Positions 5,746 through 12,160 of a DNA stretch of 22,327 bases are shown here, one piece after another. The DNA comes from a virus. Within the stretch, counting starts at the first letter, position 1. Every line of letters starts with the position of its first letter. The notes under the pieces were generated by a model. That model made no database searches. It had not been told where the DNA came from and worked only from the letters and a program-made list of their open reading frames with translations. Made by a program: the position numbers and the translations under genes. The stretch lies in the IMG/VR virus record IMGVR_UViG_3300042429_000087, positions 1 to 22,327 of that record, one strand, 5' to 3'.

Positions 5746-6051
5746 ATGACCGCAAACGAATTAACCAAACAAGCAATCCAAACTCTAAATAAAAACGGAT
5801 GCTTTGTATGGCGTAACAATAACCTTGCAGTTAGAGGTCGCACCTTTATAGGTTTAAAGGGTGTTCCAGATGTTGTAGGTTTTCACACTAAAAGCGGTGT
5901 AGCGGTTTACTGCGAAACAAAAGCAATAGGAGATAAACTTAGCAGCTATCAAATAGCATTCTTAAACTTAGCAAAAACGGCAAATTGTTTTTGTTACATA
6001 GCAACCGAAGAGAACGGCAAACTAACCTTAAAAGAATATGAACAAGAATAG
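5746..6051 (+). CDS. VRR-NUC domain nuclease
   Basis: This 101-residue protein of the VRR-NUC branch of PD-(D/E)XK nucleases is likely a structure-specific DNA nuclease (resolvase-like). Visible motifs are GVPDVVGF (residues 39-46, catalytic D42), VYCETKA (E57, K59) and DKLSSYQIAFL (Q69), the usual QxxF helix. The length is right for a stand-alone phage VRR-NUC protein. It overlaps the next gene by 14 bases. In the context of ERF and replication genes it probably processes branched replication or recombination intermediates. Confidence 0.85.
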   Translation: MTANELTKQAIQTLNKNGCFVWRNNNLAVRGRTFIGLKGVPDVVGFHTKSGVAVYCETKAIGDKLSSYQIAFLNLAKTANCFCYIATEENGKLTLKEYEQE

Positions 6052-6514
6052 CATCATATTAGAACTTTGGGAAAGCCGAGAACTTAAGGAAGCAATAGAC
6101 AAGATGCAGCCTGAAGATTTACGAGAAGATTTAAGAAGCGAACTATTTAAGGTGCTATGTGAAATGGAAGAAGATAGGTTAATAGATATGCGCACACGCA
6201 ACGTGTTAAAGTTTTACTTGGTTAGGACTATGATTAATATGATGCAAAGTAACACAAGCCAATTTTACAGAACATACCGAAAACCTTTAGAAGTAGAATT
6301 AATTGTACACGATAGAGACGAAGATTTACTTAACAAAGTAGAAGATGAGTTATCTAAAATGCACTGGTACAAAGCGGAACTTTTAAGAGTGTATGCAATT
6401 AAGCACAACTGCAACGCTAAAGAACTTAGCAGGGTTACAGGTATCCCGTATATGTCAATCCATAGGGAACTTAAGCTAACTAAACGTGAATTAAAAAAAC
6501 AATTACGCAAATGA
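6038..6514 (+). CDS. sigma-like / HTH regulatory protein
   Basis: This 158-residue protein has two helical halves. The first (about 29-81) has DLRSELFKVL, a long helix, and NTSQFYRTYRK, which recalls a sigma-factor region 2. The second (about 110-158) has YKAELLRVYAIKHNCNAKEL and TGIPYMSIHREL, a clear helix-turn-helix like region 4, with a basic tail. The two-domain size fits a small ECF-like sigma factor, and Bacteroidetes phages often carry such a gene here. The HTH is well supported; recognition of late promoters is an inference. Other possibilities are a repressor or a packaging-related HTH protein. Confidence 0.5.
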   Translation: MNKNSIILELWESRELKEAIDKMQPEDLREDLRSELFKVLCEMEEDRLIDMRTRNVLKFYLVRTMINMMQSNTSQFYRTYRKPLEVELIVHDRDEDLLNKVEDELSKMHWYKAELLRVYAIKHNCNAKELSRVTGIPYMSIHRELKLTKRELKKQLRK

Positions 6515-6744
6515 TAATTATAGCAGCGATATGCTTTGCAATATTCTTTGTAGAGGTACACCAATTCCATAGGAAGTGGAAATTAGATTTTAAGCCTTTT
6601 AGCTGCACAAGTTGTTTAGCAGCTTGGACAGGTTTAGCTTTATATTTACTACCTGCAATATGTACCGACATAATTGCGTTTGTATTTATACCAGGAGTTG
6701 CAGCACCTTTACTTTCAAAACTAATGTGGAACTTATGGAAATAG
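6511..6744 (+). CDS. small membrane protein with CxxC motif
   Basis: This 77-residue protein has an N-terminal hydrophobic segment (residues 1-16) and a second long hydrophobic region (about 36-68). Between them is a basic stretch and FSCTSCLAAW (CxxC at 32-35). The CxxC beside a membrane helix resembles small phage inner-membrane proteins of the DUF1360 type. Its start overlaps the previous stop (ATGA). The function is unknown; superinfection exclusion or membrane remodelling would be guesses. Confidence 0.6.
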   Translation: MIIIAAICFAIFFVEVHQFHRKWKLDFKPFSCTSCLAAWTGLALYLLPAICTDIIAFVFIPGVAAPLLSKLMWNLWK

Positions 6745-6980
6745 AACACCGCAAATTTTTAGATGACCACGTTGGTAATTGGCATACAGTTCAAAATGGT
6801 TATGTGCGTAATATCGACTTAGACATCTTAAAAATGTACGAGCATATTTACCGCAAATATATGAGTGCAGATTTTATCTTAACAGTATGGTGCGGTAATT
6901 GTATATTCGATATGATTAAACGATTATACACTTGGTACGAAGAGCAACCTAAACCTAAAAATAAAAAAAAGAATGGCTAA
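6735..6980 (+). CDS. conserved hypothetical protein (81 aa)
   Basis: The start at 6735 gives MEIEHRKFLDDHVGNW. The frame is also open far upstream, but that part lies inside the membrane-protein gene and looks like noise. The C-terminal half has MSADFILTVWCGNCIFDMIK, then RLYTWYEE with a lysine-rich end. The WCGNC pair of cysteines beside an amphipathic helix is distinctive, and I have the impression of similar small proteins in other Bacteroidetes phages. No function can be assigned. It overlaps both neighbours by 8-10 bases. Confidence 0.6.
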   Translation: MEIEHRKFLDDHVGNWHTVQNGYVRNIDLDILKMYEHIYRKYMSADFILTVWCGNCIFDMIKRLYTWYEEQPKPKNKKKNG

Positions 6981-7452
6981 CTTTATCCACCCTACCGCTA
7001 TCATTGGCGATAACGTAATTATCGGAGACGGCAATTACATTGGTGCTTATTGTATTATTGGCGACCCTGCCGAGCATAAGAAGTTTTGGCAAAAAGAAAA
7101 AGGCAAAGTATACATTGGAGATAACAATGTTATTACAGGACTTGTAACAATAGATGCAGGAACGGAAATAGATACCTTCATTGGTAATAATTGTTTCATT
7201 ATGAAACACGCACACATTGGACACGACTGCACAATTTTAGACAATGTTACTATAAGCTGCGGAGCAAAAATAGGTGGGCATTCTATTGTAGACAATGGTG
7301 CTAATATAGGACTTAATGCAGTTCTACATCAGTTTGCAAACGTAGGAGAAAATTGTATGATAGGAGCAAGTGCCTTTGTAAAAGGAGATGCAAAACCAAA
7401 CACTAAATACGCAGGAGTACCAGCACGAGAAATCGGCTCAAACATAAGATAA
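6973..7452 (+). CDS. LpxA-like left-handed beta-helix acyltransferase
   Basis: This 159-residue protein is built almost entirely of hexapeptide repeats ([IV]-G-[DE]-N-x-x), from FIHPTAIIGDNVIIGDG onward, ending KYAGVPAREIG. Residues 80-86, AHIGHDC, match the LpxA active-site segment AHIAHDC (H84 corresponds to the catalytic His125, H81 to His122). LHQFANVGENCMIGAS matches the following LpxA turn. It lacks the C-terminal helical domain of LpxA (about 260 residues). It probably acylates or acetylates a nucleotide sugar or glycan. The two glycosyltransferase genes directly downstream suggest a surface-glycan pathway. Confidence 0.82.
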   Translation: MANFIHPTAIIGDNVIIGDGNYIGAYCIIGDPAEHKKFWQKEKGKVYIGDNNVITGLVTIDAGTEIDTFIGNNCFIMKHAHIGHDCTILDNVTISCGAKIGGHSIVDNGANIGLNAVLHQFANVGENCMIGASAFVKGDAKPNTKYAGVPAREIGSNIR

Positions 7453-8135
7453 TGAAAGTAGCTATTTTATTACTTACACAAAACAGGCACGATTTAACTC
7501 ATCGTGTAATTAACCAAAACTTTTTCAATAGCGGTTACAATGCCGATTGCTTTTTAATAGATAACGGAAGCGACACGCACGAAACCTTTAAATATCCTTT
7601 TGCCGGTTATGACTTATCAAAAGAAAAGCGAGGCATAGCAGCAGGAGTTAATGCAGGACTTAGGCTTACTACTAACTATGATGCGGTTTGTTTATTAGCC
7701 AATGATATATTACTTCCTGAGAATTGGTTAGCTAAGTTTGTATTGTTTGCACAACGAATAGAAAAGACCGGCATAATAGGAATACATTGCGTTGAAGATT
7801 TGCCACCCATTGTAGACGGGGTACATAAAACACACACACCTTTTGGCGATAACTTTATTACTCGTGAACTTATAGATGCGGTTGGCGGTTACAATACCGA
7901 GTATGACCCATACGGAATGCAAGATAGAGATTATGGGGAACGTGCAACTATTACAGGCTTTACTAATTACTACTTGCCAGATATGAGGTCGGAACATATA
8001 GGACACGATGTTGGCAACGGAACGGAATATAGACAAATGAAAGACGAAAGCTTAGCACGGGCGCAAAGCGTTTGGGAAAAATACCAAGACATCTATCACA
8101 ACCAAAAGAATATAAGATGCGAATACTTTGTATAA
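7452..8135 (+). CDS. family 2-like glycosyltransferase (GT-A fold)
   Basis: This 227-residue protein has VAILLLTQNR at the N-terminus and FLIDNGSDTHE at 34-44, the nucleotide-sugar binding start of GT-A enzymes. GIAAGVNAGL follows at 61-70 and CLLANDILLPENWL at 80-93, where N84-D85 replace the DxD motif. GMQDRDYGERA at 155-165 is the acceptor/base region. H182 and H185 in EHIGHD may be metal ligands. It would transfer a sugar to a lipid, protein or DNA-linked acceptor. It shares its start base with the previous gene and overlaps the next one by 19 bases. Confidence 0.82.
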   Translation: MKVAILLLTQNRHDLTHRVINQNFFNSGYNADCFLIDNGSDTHETFKYPFAGYDLSKEKRGIAAGVNAGLRLTTNYDAVCLLANDILLPENWLAKFVLFAQRIEKTGIIGIHCVEDLPPIVDGVHKTHTPFGDNFITRELIDAVGGYNTEYDPYGMQDRDYGERATITGFTNYYLPDMRSEHIGHDVGNGTEYRQMKDESLARAQSVWEKYQDIYHNQKNIRCEYFV

Positions 8136-9112
8136 CTTCAGCGAATAGCGGAGTAGGACTGCACCGAATAATGATGCCAATAGTACACTTAGAAAAGGAG
8201 TATGCACTTATTACCGATGTACTTAATGACGAACTACTTGAGCAAGGTTGGGATATTGTGCTAATGAATAGAATGCTTAACGAGATAGATGCAAAGCAAA
8301 TGGACACTTGGCGCACTAAGTATGGCTTTAAGTTAGTAGTAGACAATGACGATTATTGGGAACTTAGTGAAACGCATCTTTTGTATTACCGATACAAGTA
8401 TAATAACATAGGCAAACAAATTACCGATTACTTAGAGATTGCAGACCTTTGCACCTGCACACACGAAAGATTAGCAGCAGAAATAAGTCAATACAATAAG
8501 AACGTTCACATCTTACCAAACGCATTACCTTACGGGCAAGAGCAGTTTCAGGATAACAAGACCGAAGATTACAAGGTTAGATTATTTTGGAGCGGTAGCG
8601 GAACGCACGAAAGAGATTTAGAGATACTTAGGCAGCCGTTTAAAAGGTTACAAGGTATGAATATAAGAACTGTTATTGCGGGTTACAATGACGGGGAGAA
8701 ACCTATATGGGATAAAATGATTGATGCCTTTACTTGCGGTTTAAAGCTTAACCCTACAATTTATAACTATGCAAAGGTTACTGAATATATGGGGGCTTAC
8801 ACTGATAGCGATATTTCAGTTATCCCATTGGTAGATAACAAGTTTAACGCTATGAAGTCAAATCTAAAGGTATTAGAAACGGCTTCTAAAAAGAACCCTG
8901 CCATAGTTAGCCACGTCAATCCTTACTTAGATATGCCCGTGCATTACGTTAAAAGCCAAAAGGATTGGTACAAACATATACGAGATTTAGTAAGCGATGC
9001 GGATATGCGTAAGGAAAGCGGACAAAAGTTATTTGAGTTCTGCCAAAACAAGTATAACTTTAACGAGATAAATTTAGACCGAAAGTATATTTATAGTAAA
9101 CTATGCCAGTAA
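8117..9112 (+). CDS. GT-B fold glycosyltransferase (family 4-like)
   Basis: The ATG at 8117 gives 331 residues beginning MRILCITSANSGVGLHRI, a typical N-terminal Rossmann start; an upstream TTG at 8072 is unlikely. Residues 74-82 are VVDNDDYWE. The second Rossmann half has RLFWSGSGTHERDLEIL (155-171) and then DISVIPLVDNKFNAMK with SNLKVLETA (232-256). This matches the nucleotide-sugar binding segment of GT4-type enzymes. It probably adds a second sugar after the GT2-like enzyme. It overlaps both neighbours, so the three glycan genes are translationally linked. Confidence 0.8.
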   Translation: MRILCITSANSGVGLHRIMMPIVHLEKEYALITDVLNDELLEQGWDIVLMNRMLNEIDAKQMDTWRTKYGFKLVVDNDDYWELSETHLLYYRYKYNNIGKQITDYLEIADLCTCTHERLAAEISQYNKNVHILPNALPYGQEQFQDNKTEDYKVRLFWSGSGTHERDLEILRQPFKRLQGMNIRTVIAGYNDGEKPIWDKMIDAFTCGLKLNPTIYNYAKVTEYMGAYTDSDISVIPLVDNKFNAMKSNLKVLETASKKNPAIVSHVNPYLDMPVHYVKSQKDWYKHIRDLVSDADMRKESGQKLFEFCQNKYNFNEINLDRKYIYSKLCQ

Positions 9113-9525
9113 TAAAATGCTCAAACGGGAAATATAGAATAGGCTCAGGCGGTTGCGTTTATGAAACCGAAGAGAAAGCAATGCAAGTTTGGAAGGCTAT
9201 TCTTGCAGGTGGCAAGTTTGCCGAAAGCTATACCGACTACCCCGAAAGTGCAACTAACAACGCAAAGAGGGCAATAGAATGGGCAGAGAAAAATGGTTGG
9301 GGTTCTTGTGGAGAAGCAACTGGCAAAGCAAGAGCAAGGCAGTTAGCAAATCGTGAGCCGATTAGTAGAGATACGATTGCCCGTATGGCTTCCTTTAAAA
9401 GACACCAACAACATAAAGATGTACCTTATAGTGAAGGTTGTGGCGGGTTAATGTATGACGCCTGGGGCGGTACGAGTGGCATTGAATGGGCAATTAATAA
9501 ACTAAAAGAAATAGACAATAAATAA
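9103..9525 (+). CDS. conserved phage protein with two short domains
   Basis: This 140-residue protein has an N-terminal element KCSNGKYRIGSGGCVYETEE, then a helix VWKAILAGGK, a pattern seen in many short phage proteins. The larger C-terminal module (about 43-138) contains YPESATNNAKRAIEWAEKNG, ARARQLANREPISRDTIARM, KRHQQHKD and CGGLMYDAWGGTSGIEW. I recall this module as a stand-alone protein or fused to head-assembly proteins in phages, with no proven activity. It overlaps the glycosyltransferase by 10 bases and ends the operon that begins near 5746. Confidence 0.65.
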   Translation: MPVIKCSNGKYRIGSGGCVYETEEKAMQVWKAILAGGKFAESYTDYPESATNNAKRAIEWAEKNGWGSCGEATGKARARQLANREPISRDTIARMASFKRHQQHKDVPYSEGCGGLMYDAWGGTSGIEWAINKLKEIDNK

Positions 9526-9527
9526 TT

Positions 9528-9585
9528 TGCATACTTAAATTTTTTAATTATTAATCAACGGAAAATTTAATGGGGAAAGTATGCA
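9528..9585. repeat. 9-bp inverted repeat flanking the HNH gene start
   Basis: TGCATACTT (9528-9536) and AAGTATGCA (9577-9585) are perfect inverted copies separated by 40 bases of very AT-rich DNA. The right arm contains the start codon of the HNH gene (ATG at 9581). Pairing in mRNA would sequester that start; a two-site operator is another option. Confidence 0.4.
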
Positions 9586-9835
9586 GAAACACACACAAAT
9601 ATATTTGCAGGGAATGGGGTATAAAAAAACGGACTTTATTCCTTGCGAAATGTGTGGCTCACAAGCGGTAGACGTGCATCATATTGAGGCGAGGGGTATG
9701 GGTGGCAGCAAAGACAAAGACACGATTGAGAACCTAATGGGTTTGTGTAGGAAATGCCACATAGAATACGGAGACAAAAAACAATATAAAGAGTTCCTAA
9801 AAGACATACACGCAAAGAATTATGGCAAAGATTAA
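9581..9835 (+). CDS. HNH endonuclease
   Basis: This 84-residue HNH nuclease has zinc-ribbon cysteines CEMC (22-25) and CRKC (56-59), and the catalytic DVHHIEARG (H33-H34) with N51 and H60. In many tailed phages a small HNH protein encoded beside the terminase assists genome cleavage during packaging. Here it lies about 2 kb upstream of the terminase genes, so that role is plausible. The start at 9581 is the first ATG in frame, with an alternative at 9614 (GMGYKK), which would still retain the whole domain. Confidence 0.85.
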   Translation: MQKHTQIYLQGMGYKKTDFIPCEMCGSQAVDVHHIEARGMGGSKDKDTIENLMGLCRKCHIEYGDKKQYKEFLKDIHAKNYGKD

Positions 9836-9944
9836 AGAGAACAATAATAAAGTTAGCTTTGGCAAACGCAAAAGAGGTTCTGCAAAGAAGTCCTTTAATA
9901 AACATACGCCAAGAGAAAAAGCTTATAGAGGTCAAGGTAGATGA
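9822..9944 (+). CDS. small very basic protein (40 aa)
   Basis: A 40-residue frame overlaps the HNH gene by 14 bases and ends in TGA overlapping the next ATG. The product is strongly basic: FGKRKRGSAKKSFNKHTPRE and then KAYRGQGR. I recall similar short basic proteins ending in YRGQGR in Bacteroidetes phages near HNH and terminase genes. It probably binds nucleic acid. Function unknown. Confidence 0.65.
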   Translation: MAKIKENNNKVSFGKRKRGSAKKSFNKHTPREKAYRGQGR

Positions 9945-10162
9945 GAAAGTTAAACGCTATATGGCTACTCTTGACACATAAGGCTTACTTCCTTGCGGTA
10001 TGTAAGACGGGTAAAAACGGAGACGATATGACAACGATAGGACACTACACCTATGCAATGGCAGAAACTTTAATTAACAAACATATAGCAGACGTAGATA
10101 CTTACCTTGACCAAGAAGATGCAATAGACGAAGCAAACGATATAATTAACGGCATACTATGA
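9941..10162 (+). CDS. hypothetical protein (73 aa)
   Basis: This 73-residue protein has a partly hydrophobic N-terminus (MRKLNAIWLLLTHKAYFLAV) and a helical acidic C-terminus (TYLDQEDAIDEANDIINGIL). The N-terminal segment is interrupted by charged residues and is more likely an amphipathic helix than a membrane span. Both ends overlap neighbouring genes by 4 bases. I do not recognise the family. Confidence 0.55.
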   Translation: MRKLNAIWLLLTHKAYFLAVCKTGKNGDDMTTIGHYTYAMAETLINKHIADVDTYLDQEDAIDEANDIINGIL

Positions 10163-10674
10163 TACAAAACGTACCAATCAACACAGTTAAAGCAAACCCT
10201 AACAATCCCAGAATAATCAAAGACGATAAGTTTGCAAAACTTGTAAAGTCAATAAACGAGTTTCCTGAAATGCTTAAGCTTAGACCTATCGTAGTTAATG
10301 ACGATATGGTTGTTCTTGGTGGCAATATGAGATTAAAGGCTTGTAAAGAAGCGGGACTTAAAGAGATACCTATTATCAAAGCAAGTGAACTAACCGAGCA
10401 GCAGCAAAAGGAATTTATAGTTAAAGACAACGTAGGCTATGGCGAATGGGATTGGAACGATTTAGCGAATAATTGGGATAGTGAGCAACTAATAGATTGG
10501 GGTTTAGACATACCTGGTTTTAAAATAGAAGAAGAAAAGGAAATGGAAGATTTATCTGACAAATTAAAATCAGAATTTAAGATTGAAATTATTTGCAGAG
10601 ACGAAGCAGAACAAGAGCAAACATATAATAAACTTATAGAACAAAACTACGAATGCCGACTTTTAACATTGTAA
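10159..10674 (+). CDS. ParB/Srx-like nuclease domain protein
   Basis: This 171-residue protein has an N-terminal ParB-like domain: VPINTVKANPNNPR at 5-18, then LRPIVVNDDMVVLGGNMRLKAC at 41-62 in the ParB nuclease order (GGNMR carries the conserved arginine, R58), then EAGLKEIPIIKA. The acidic C-terminal region (WDWNDLANNWDSEQLIDWG) is the same type found in phage ParB-like proteins fused or adjacent to DNA methylases. Here the neighbour is instead an ABC-ATPase/GNAT fusion, with which it overlaps by 22 bases. DNA or nucleotide hydrolysis is expected from the family; the partner role is inferred. Confidence 0.8.
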   Translation: MIQNVPINTVKANPNNPRIIKDDKFAKLVKSINEFPEMLKLRPIVVNDDMVVLGGNMRLKACKEAGLKEIPIIKASELTEQQQKEFIVKDNVGYGEWDWNDLANNWDSEQLIDWGLDIPGFKIEEEKEMEDLSDKLKSEFKIEIICRDEAEQEQTYNKLIEQNYECRLLTL

Positions 10675-11732
10675 AAACAGCCGAACCTAAAAAAACTTTT
10701 AGGGTATCTTCCGTAATGGGTAAGTTTGATTTGGAAAGCAATCAAATTAAAGAACATTTTGAAGGTAACATAGACATTAAAGATAATTGGCAAATAGGTT
10801 TAATAGTTGGCAAAAGCGGTAGCGGTAAAACTACAATAGCAAAACAATTATTTCCTGACTCTTATATAACCAATTTTGAATATAATGCAGAAACTATTTT
10901 AGACGATATGCCTAAAGAATGCTCAGTTGAAGATATAACAAAAGCATTTAATTCTGTTGGCTTTAGTTCCCCACCTTCTTGGTTAAAGCCATATTCCGTT
11001 CTATCAAATGGAGAAAAAATGAGGGTAGACCTTGCCCGTGCTATTTTATCAGAAGATAATTTATTTGTATTTGATGAATTTACAAGCGTAGTAGATAGAA
11101 ACGTAGCACAAATTGGCTCATTTGCAATGCAAAAAGCAATTAGAAAAACATCAAAACAATTCATAGCAGTTACTTGCCATTATGATGTTGAGGATTGGCT
11201 ATTGCCAGATTGGGTATTTGATACAGACACTATGACCTTTCGTAACTGCGAAGGGCAAAAAAAAAATAGACCAGAAATTAAATTCGAGATATTCCAAACA
11301 GACGATAAGTCAGTCTGGAAAATGTTTGCTAAGCATCATTATTTAAGCCATAGTCATAATAATGCAGCAAAGGTATTTTTGGCTTATGTTAATAATCAAT
11401 TAGCAGGTTTTATATCAGTATTTCATTTTCCTCACCCAAAAGTAAAAAACTTTAAAACTGTTCATAGATTAGTTATATTACCTGATTATCAAGGACTTGG
11501 AATAGGAGTTATGTTTTTAAATGAAATTGGTAAAATATATAAAAGTGAAAAATGGAGATTTACAATTATAACATCAGCTCCAAGTTTAATGTTTGCCTTA
11601 AAAAAATCTAAATTATGGGCTTTAAAACAATTTGGAAGGAAGCCTCCTCAAAATATAAATACAGGTAATCCAATTAGTACAAGAAAATCAGATAGCTCTA
11701 ATAGATTAACAACAAGTTGGGAAATGATATAA
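10653..11732 (+). CDS. ABC-type ATPase fused to GNAT acetyltransferase (COG2401-like)
   Basis: This is a 359-residue two-domain protein. The ABC domain (about 45-200) has Walker A GKSGSGKTT (53-61), signature LSNGEKMRVDLARA (117-130), Walker B LFVFDE (137-142) and the H-loop H176. There are no membrane spans, so it is not a transporter. The GNAT domain (about 210-330) has KHHYLS (227-232), FISVFHFPHPK and motif A RLVILPDYQGLGIG (272-285). The architecture matches the ABC-ATPase/acetyltransferase fusions of COG2401. A modification role, possibly on DNA as for the GNAT-like Mom of phage Mu, is inference. An A10 run lies at the domain junction. The DNA is AT-rich relative to the terminase genes. 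Confidence 0.82.
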   Translation: MPTFNIVKTAEPKKTFRVSSVMGKFDLESNQIKEHFEGNIDIKDNWQIGLIVGKSGSGKTTIAKQLFPDSYITNFEYNAETILDDMPKECSVEDITKAFNSVGFSSPPSWLKPYSVLSNGEKMRVDLARAILSEDNLFVFDEFTSVVDRNVAQIGSFAMQKAIRKTSKQFIAVTCHYDVEDWLLPDWVFDTDTMTFRNCEGQKKNRPEIKFEIFQTDDKSVWKMFAKHHYLSHSHNNAAKVFLAYVNNQLAGFISVFHFPHPKVKNFKTVHRLVILPDYQGLGIGVMFLNEIGKIYKSEKWRFTIITSAPSLMFALKKSKLWALKQFGRKPPQNINTGNPISTRKSDSSNRLTTSWEMI

Positions 11733-11737
11733 ATTTG
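11730..11737 (+). promoter_or_regulatory. possible promoter of the terminase genes (TAAATTTG)
   Basis: TAAATTTG matches TAnnTTTG and begins in the stop codon of the preceding gene, 28 bases before the small terminase ATG. A -33 TTTG at normal spacing is not evident. It would allow separate late expression of the packaging genes. Confidence 0.35.
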
Positions 11738-11764
11738 TAATAACAAAGAAGTAAATAAGAAGAT

Positions 11765-12160
11765 ATGGCAAACGAACATAATTTAATACCTGTTAAAAAG
11801 GGTGAAATAAGAAACCCGAACGGCAGACCAAGAAAGTATGTAAGCCTACTCAAAGAGCAAGGATATAAACTTGCTGAAATAAACGATACCATACAGGCTA
11901 TGATGTCAATGGACTTAGAGGAACTTAAAACAGTATGGGATAACCCGAAGGCAACAATACTTGAAAAAACGATTGCAGCAGCTATGCGTAAAAGTTTAGA
12001 AAAAGGTAGCCTTTATAGTTTAGAAACTTTGCTTACTCGTGTATATGGTAAGCCAAAGGAAACAGTAGACACTACAAATAAAACAGAACTAACAGGTAAA
12101 ATACAAGTTGAAGTAATAACAAGCGGTGTACCTTTAGCAAATAGAGAAACAGATGTTTAA
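11765..12160 (+). CDS. terS: terminase small subunit-like protein
   Basis: This 131-residue protein directly precedes, and overlaps by 8 bases, the large terminase. It has a basic N-terminus with GEIRNPNGRPRKY, then LLKEQGYKLAEINDT (helix-turn-helix-like) and a central helical region. The C-terminus reads TLLTRVYGKPKETVDTT and then GKIQVEVITSGVPLA, a form I associate with small terminase-like proteins of Bacteroidetes phages. It would recognise the packaging site and regulate the large subunit. Family assignment rests on context and partial motif memory. Confidence 0.65.
   Translation: MANEHNLIPVKKGEIRNPNGRPRKYVSLLKEQGYKLAEINDTIQAMMSMDLEELKTVWDNPKATILEKTIAAAMRKSLEKGSLYSLETLLTRVYGKPKETVDTTNKTELTGKIQVEVITSGVPLANRETDV

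Noticed and set aside
6480-6749. Reverse-strand open frames, such as the one opposite the membrane-protein gene
   Set aside because: They lie entirely opposite well-supported + strand genes, have no promoter or family resemblance, and all other genes run on the + strand.
6983-6992. TTTATCCACC as a DnaA box
   Set aside because: It is one mismatch from TTATCCACA, isolated, and inside the N-terminal codons of the acyltransferase gene, far from the candidate origin.
9600-9607. TATATTTG inside the 5' part of the HNH gene as an internal promoter
   Set aside because: No upstream TTG at 17-23 bases, and it lies within the coding sequence of a gene whose start is upstream.
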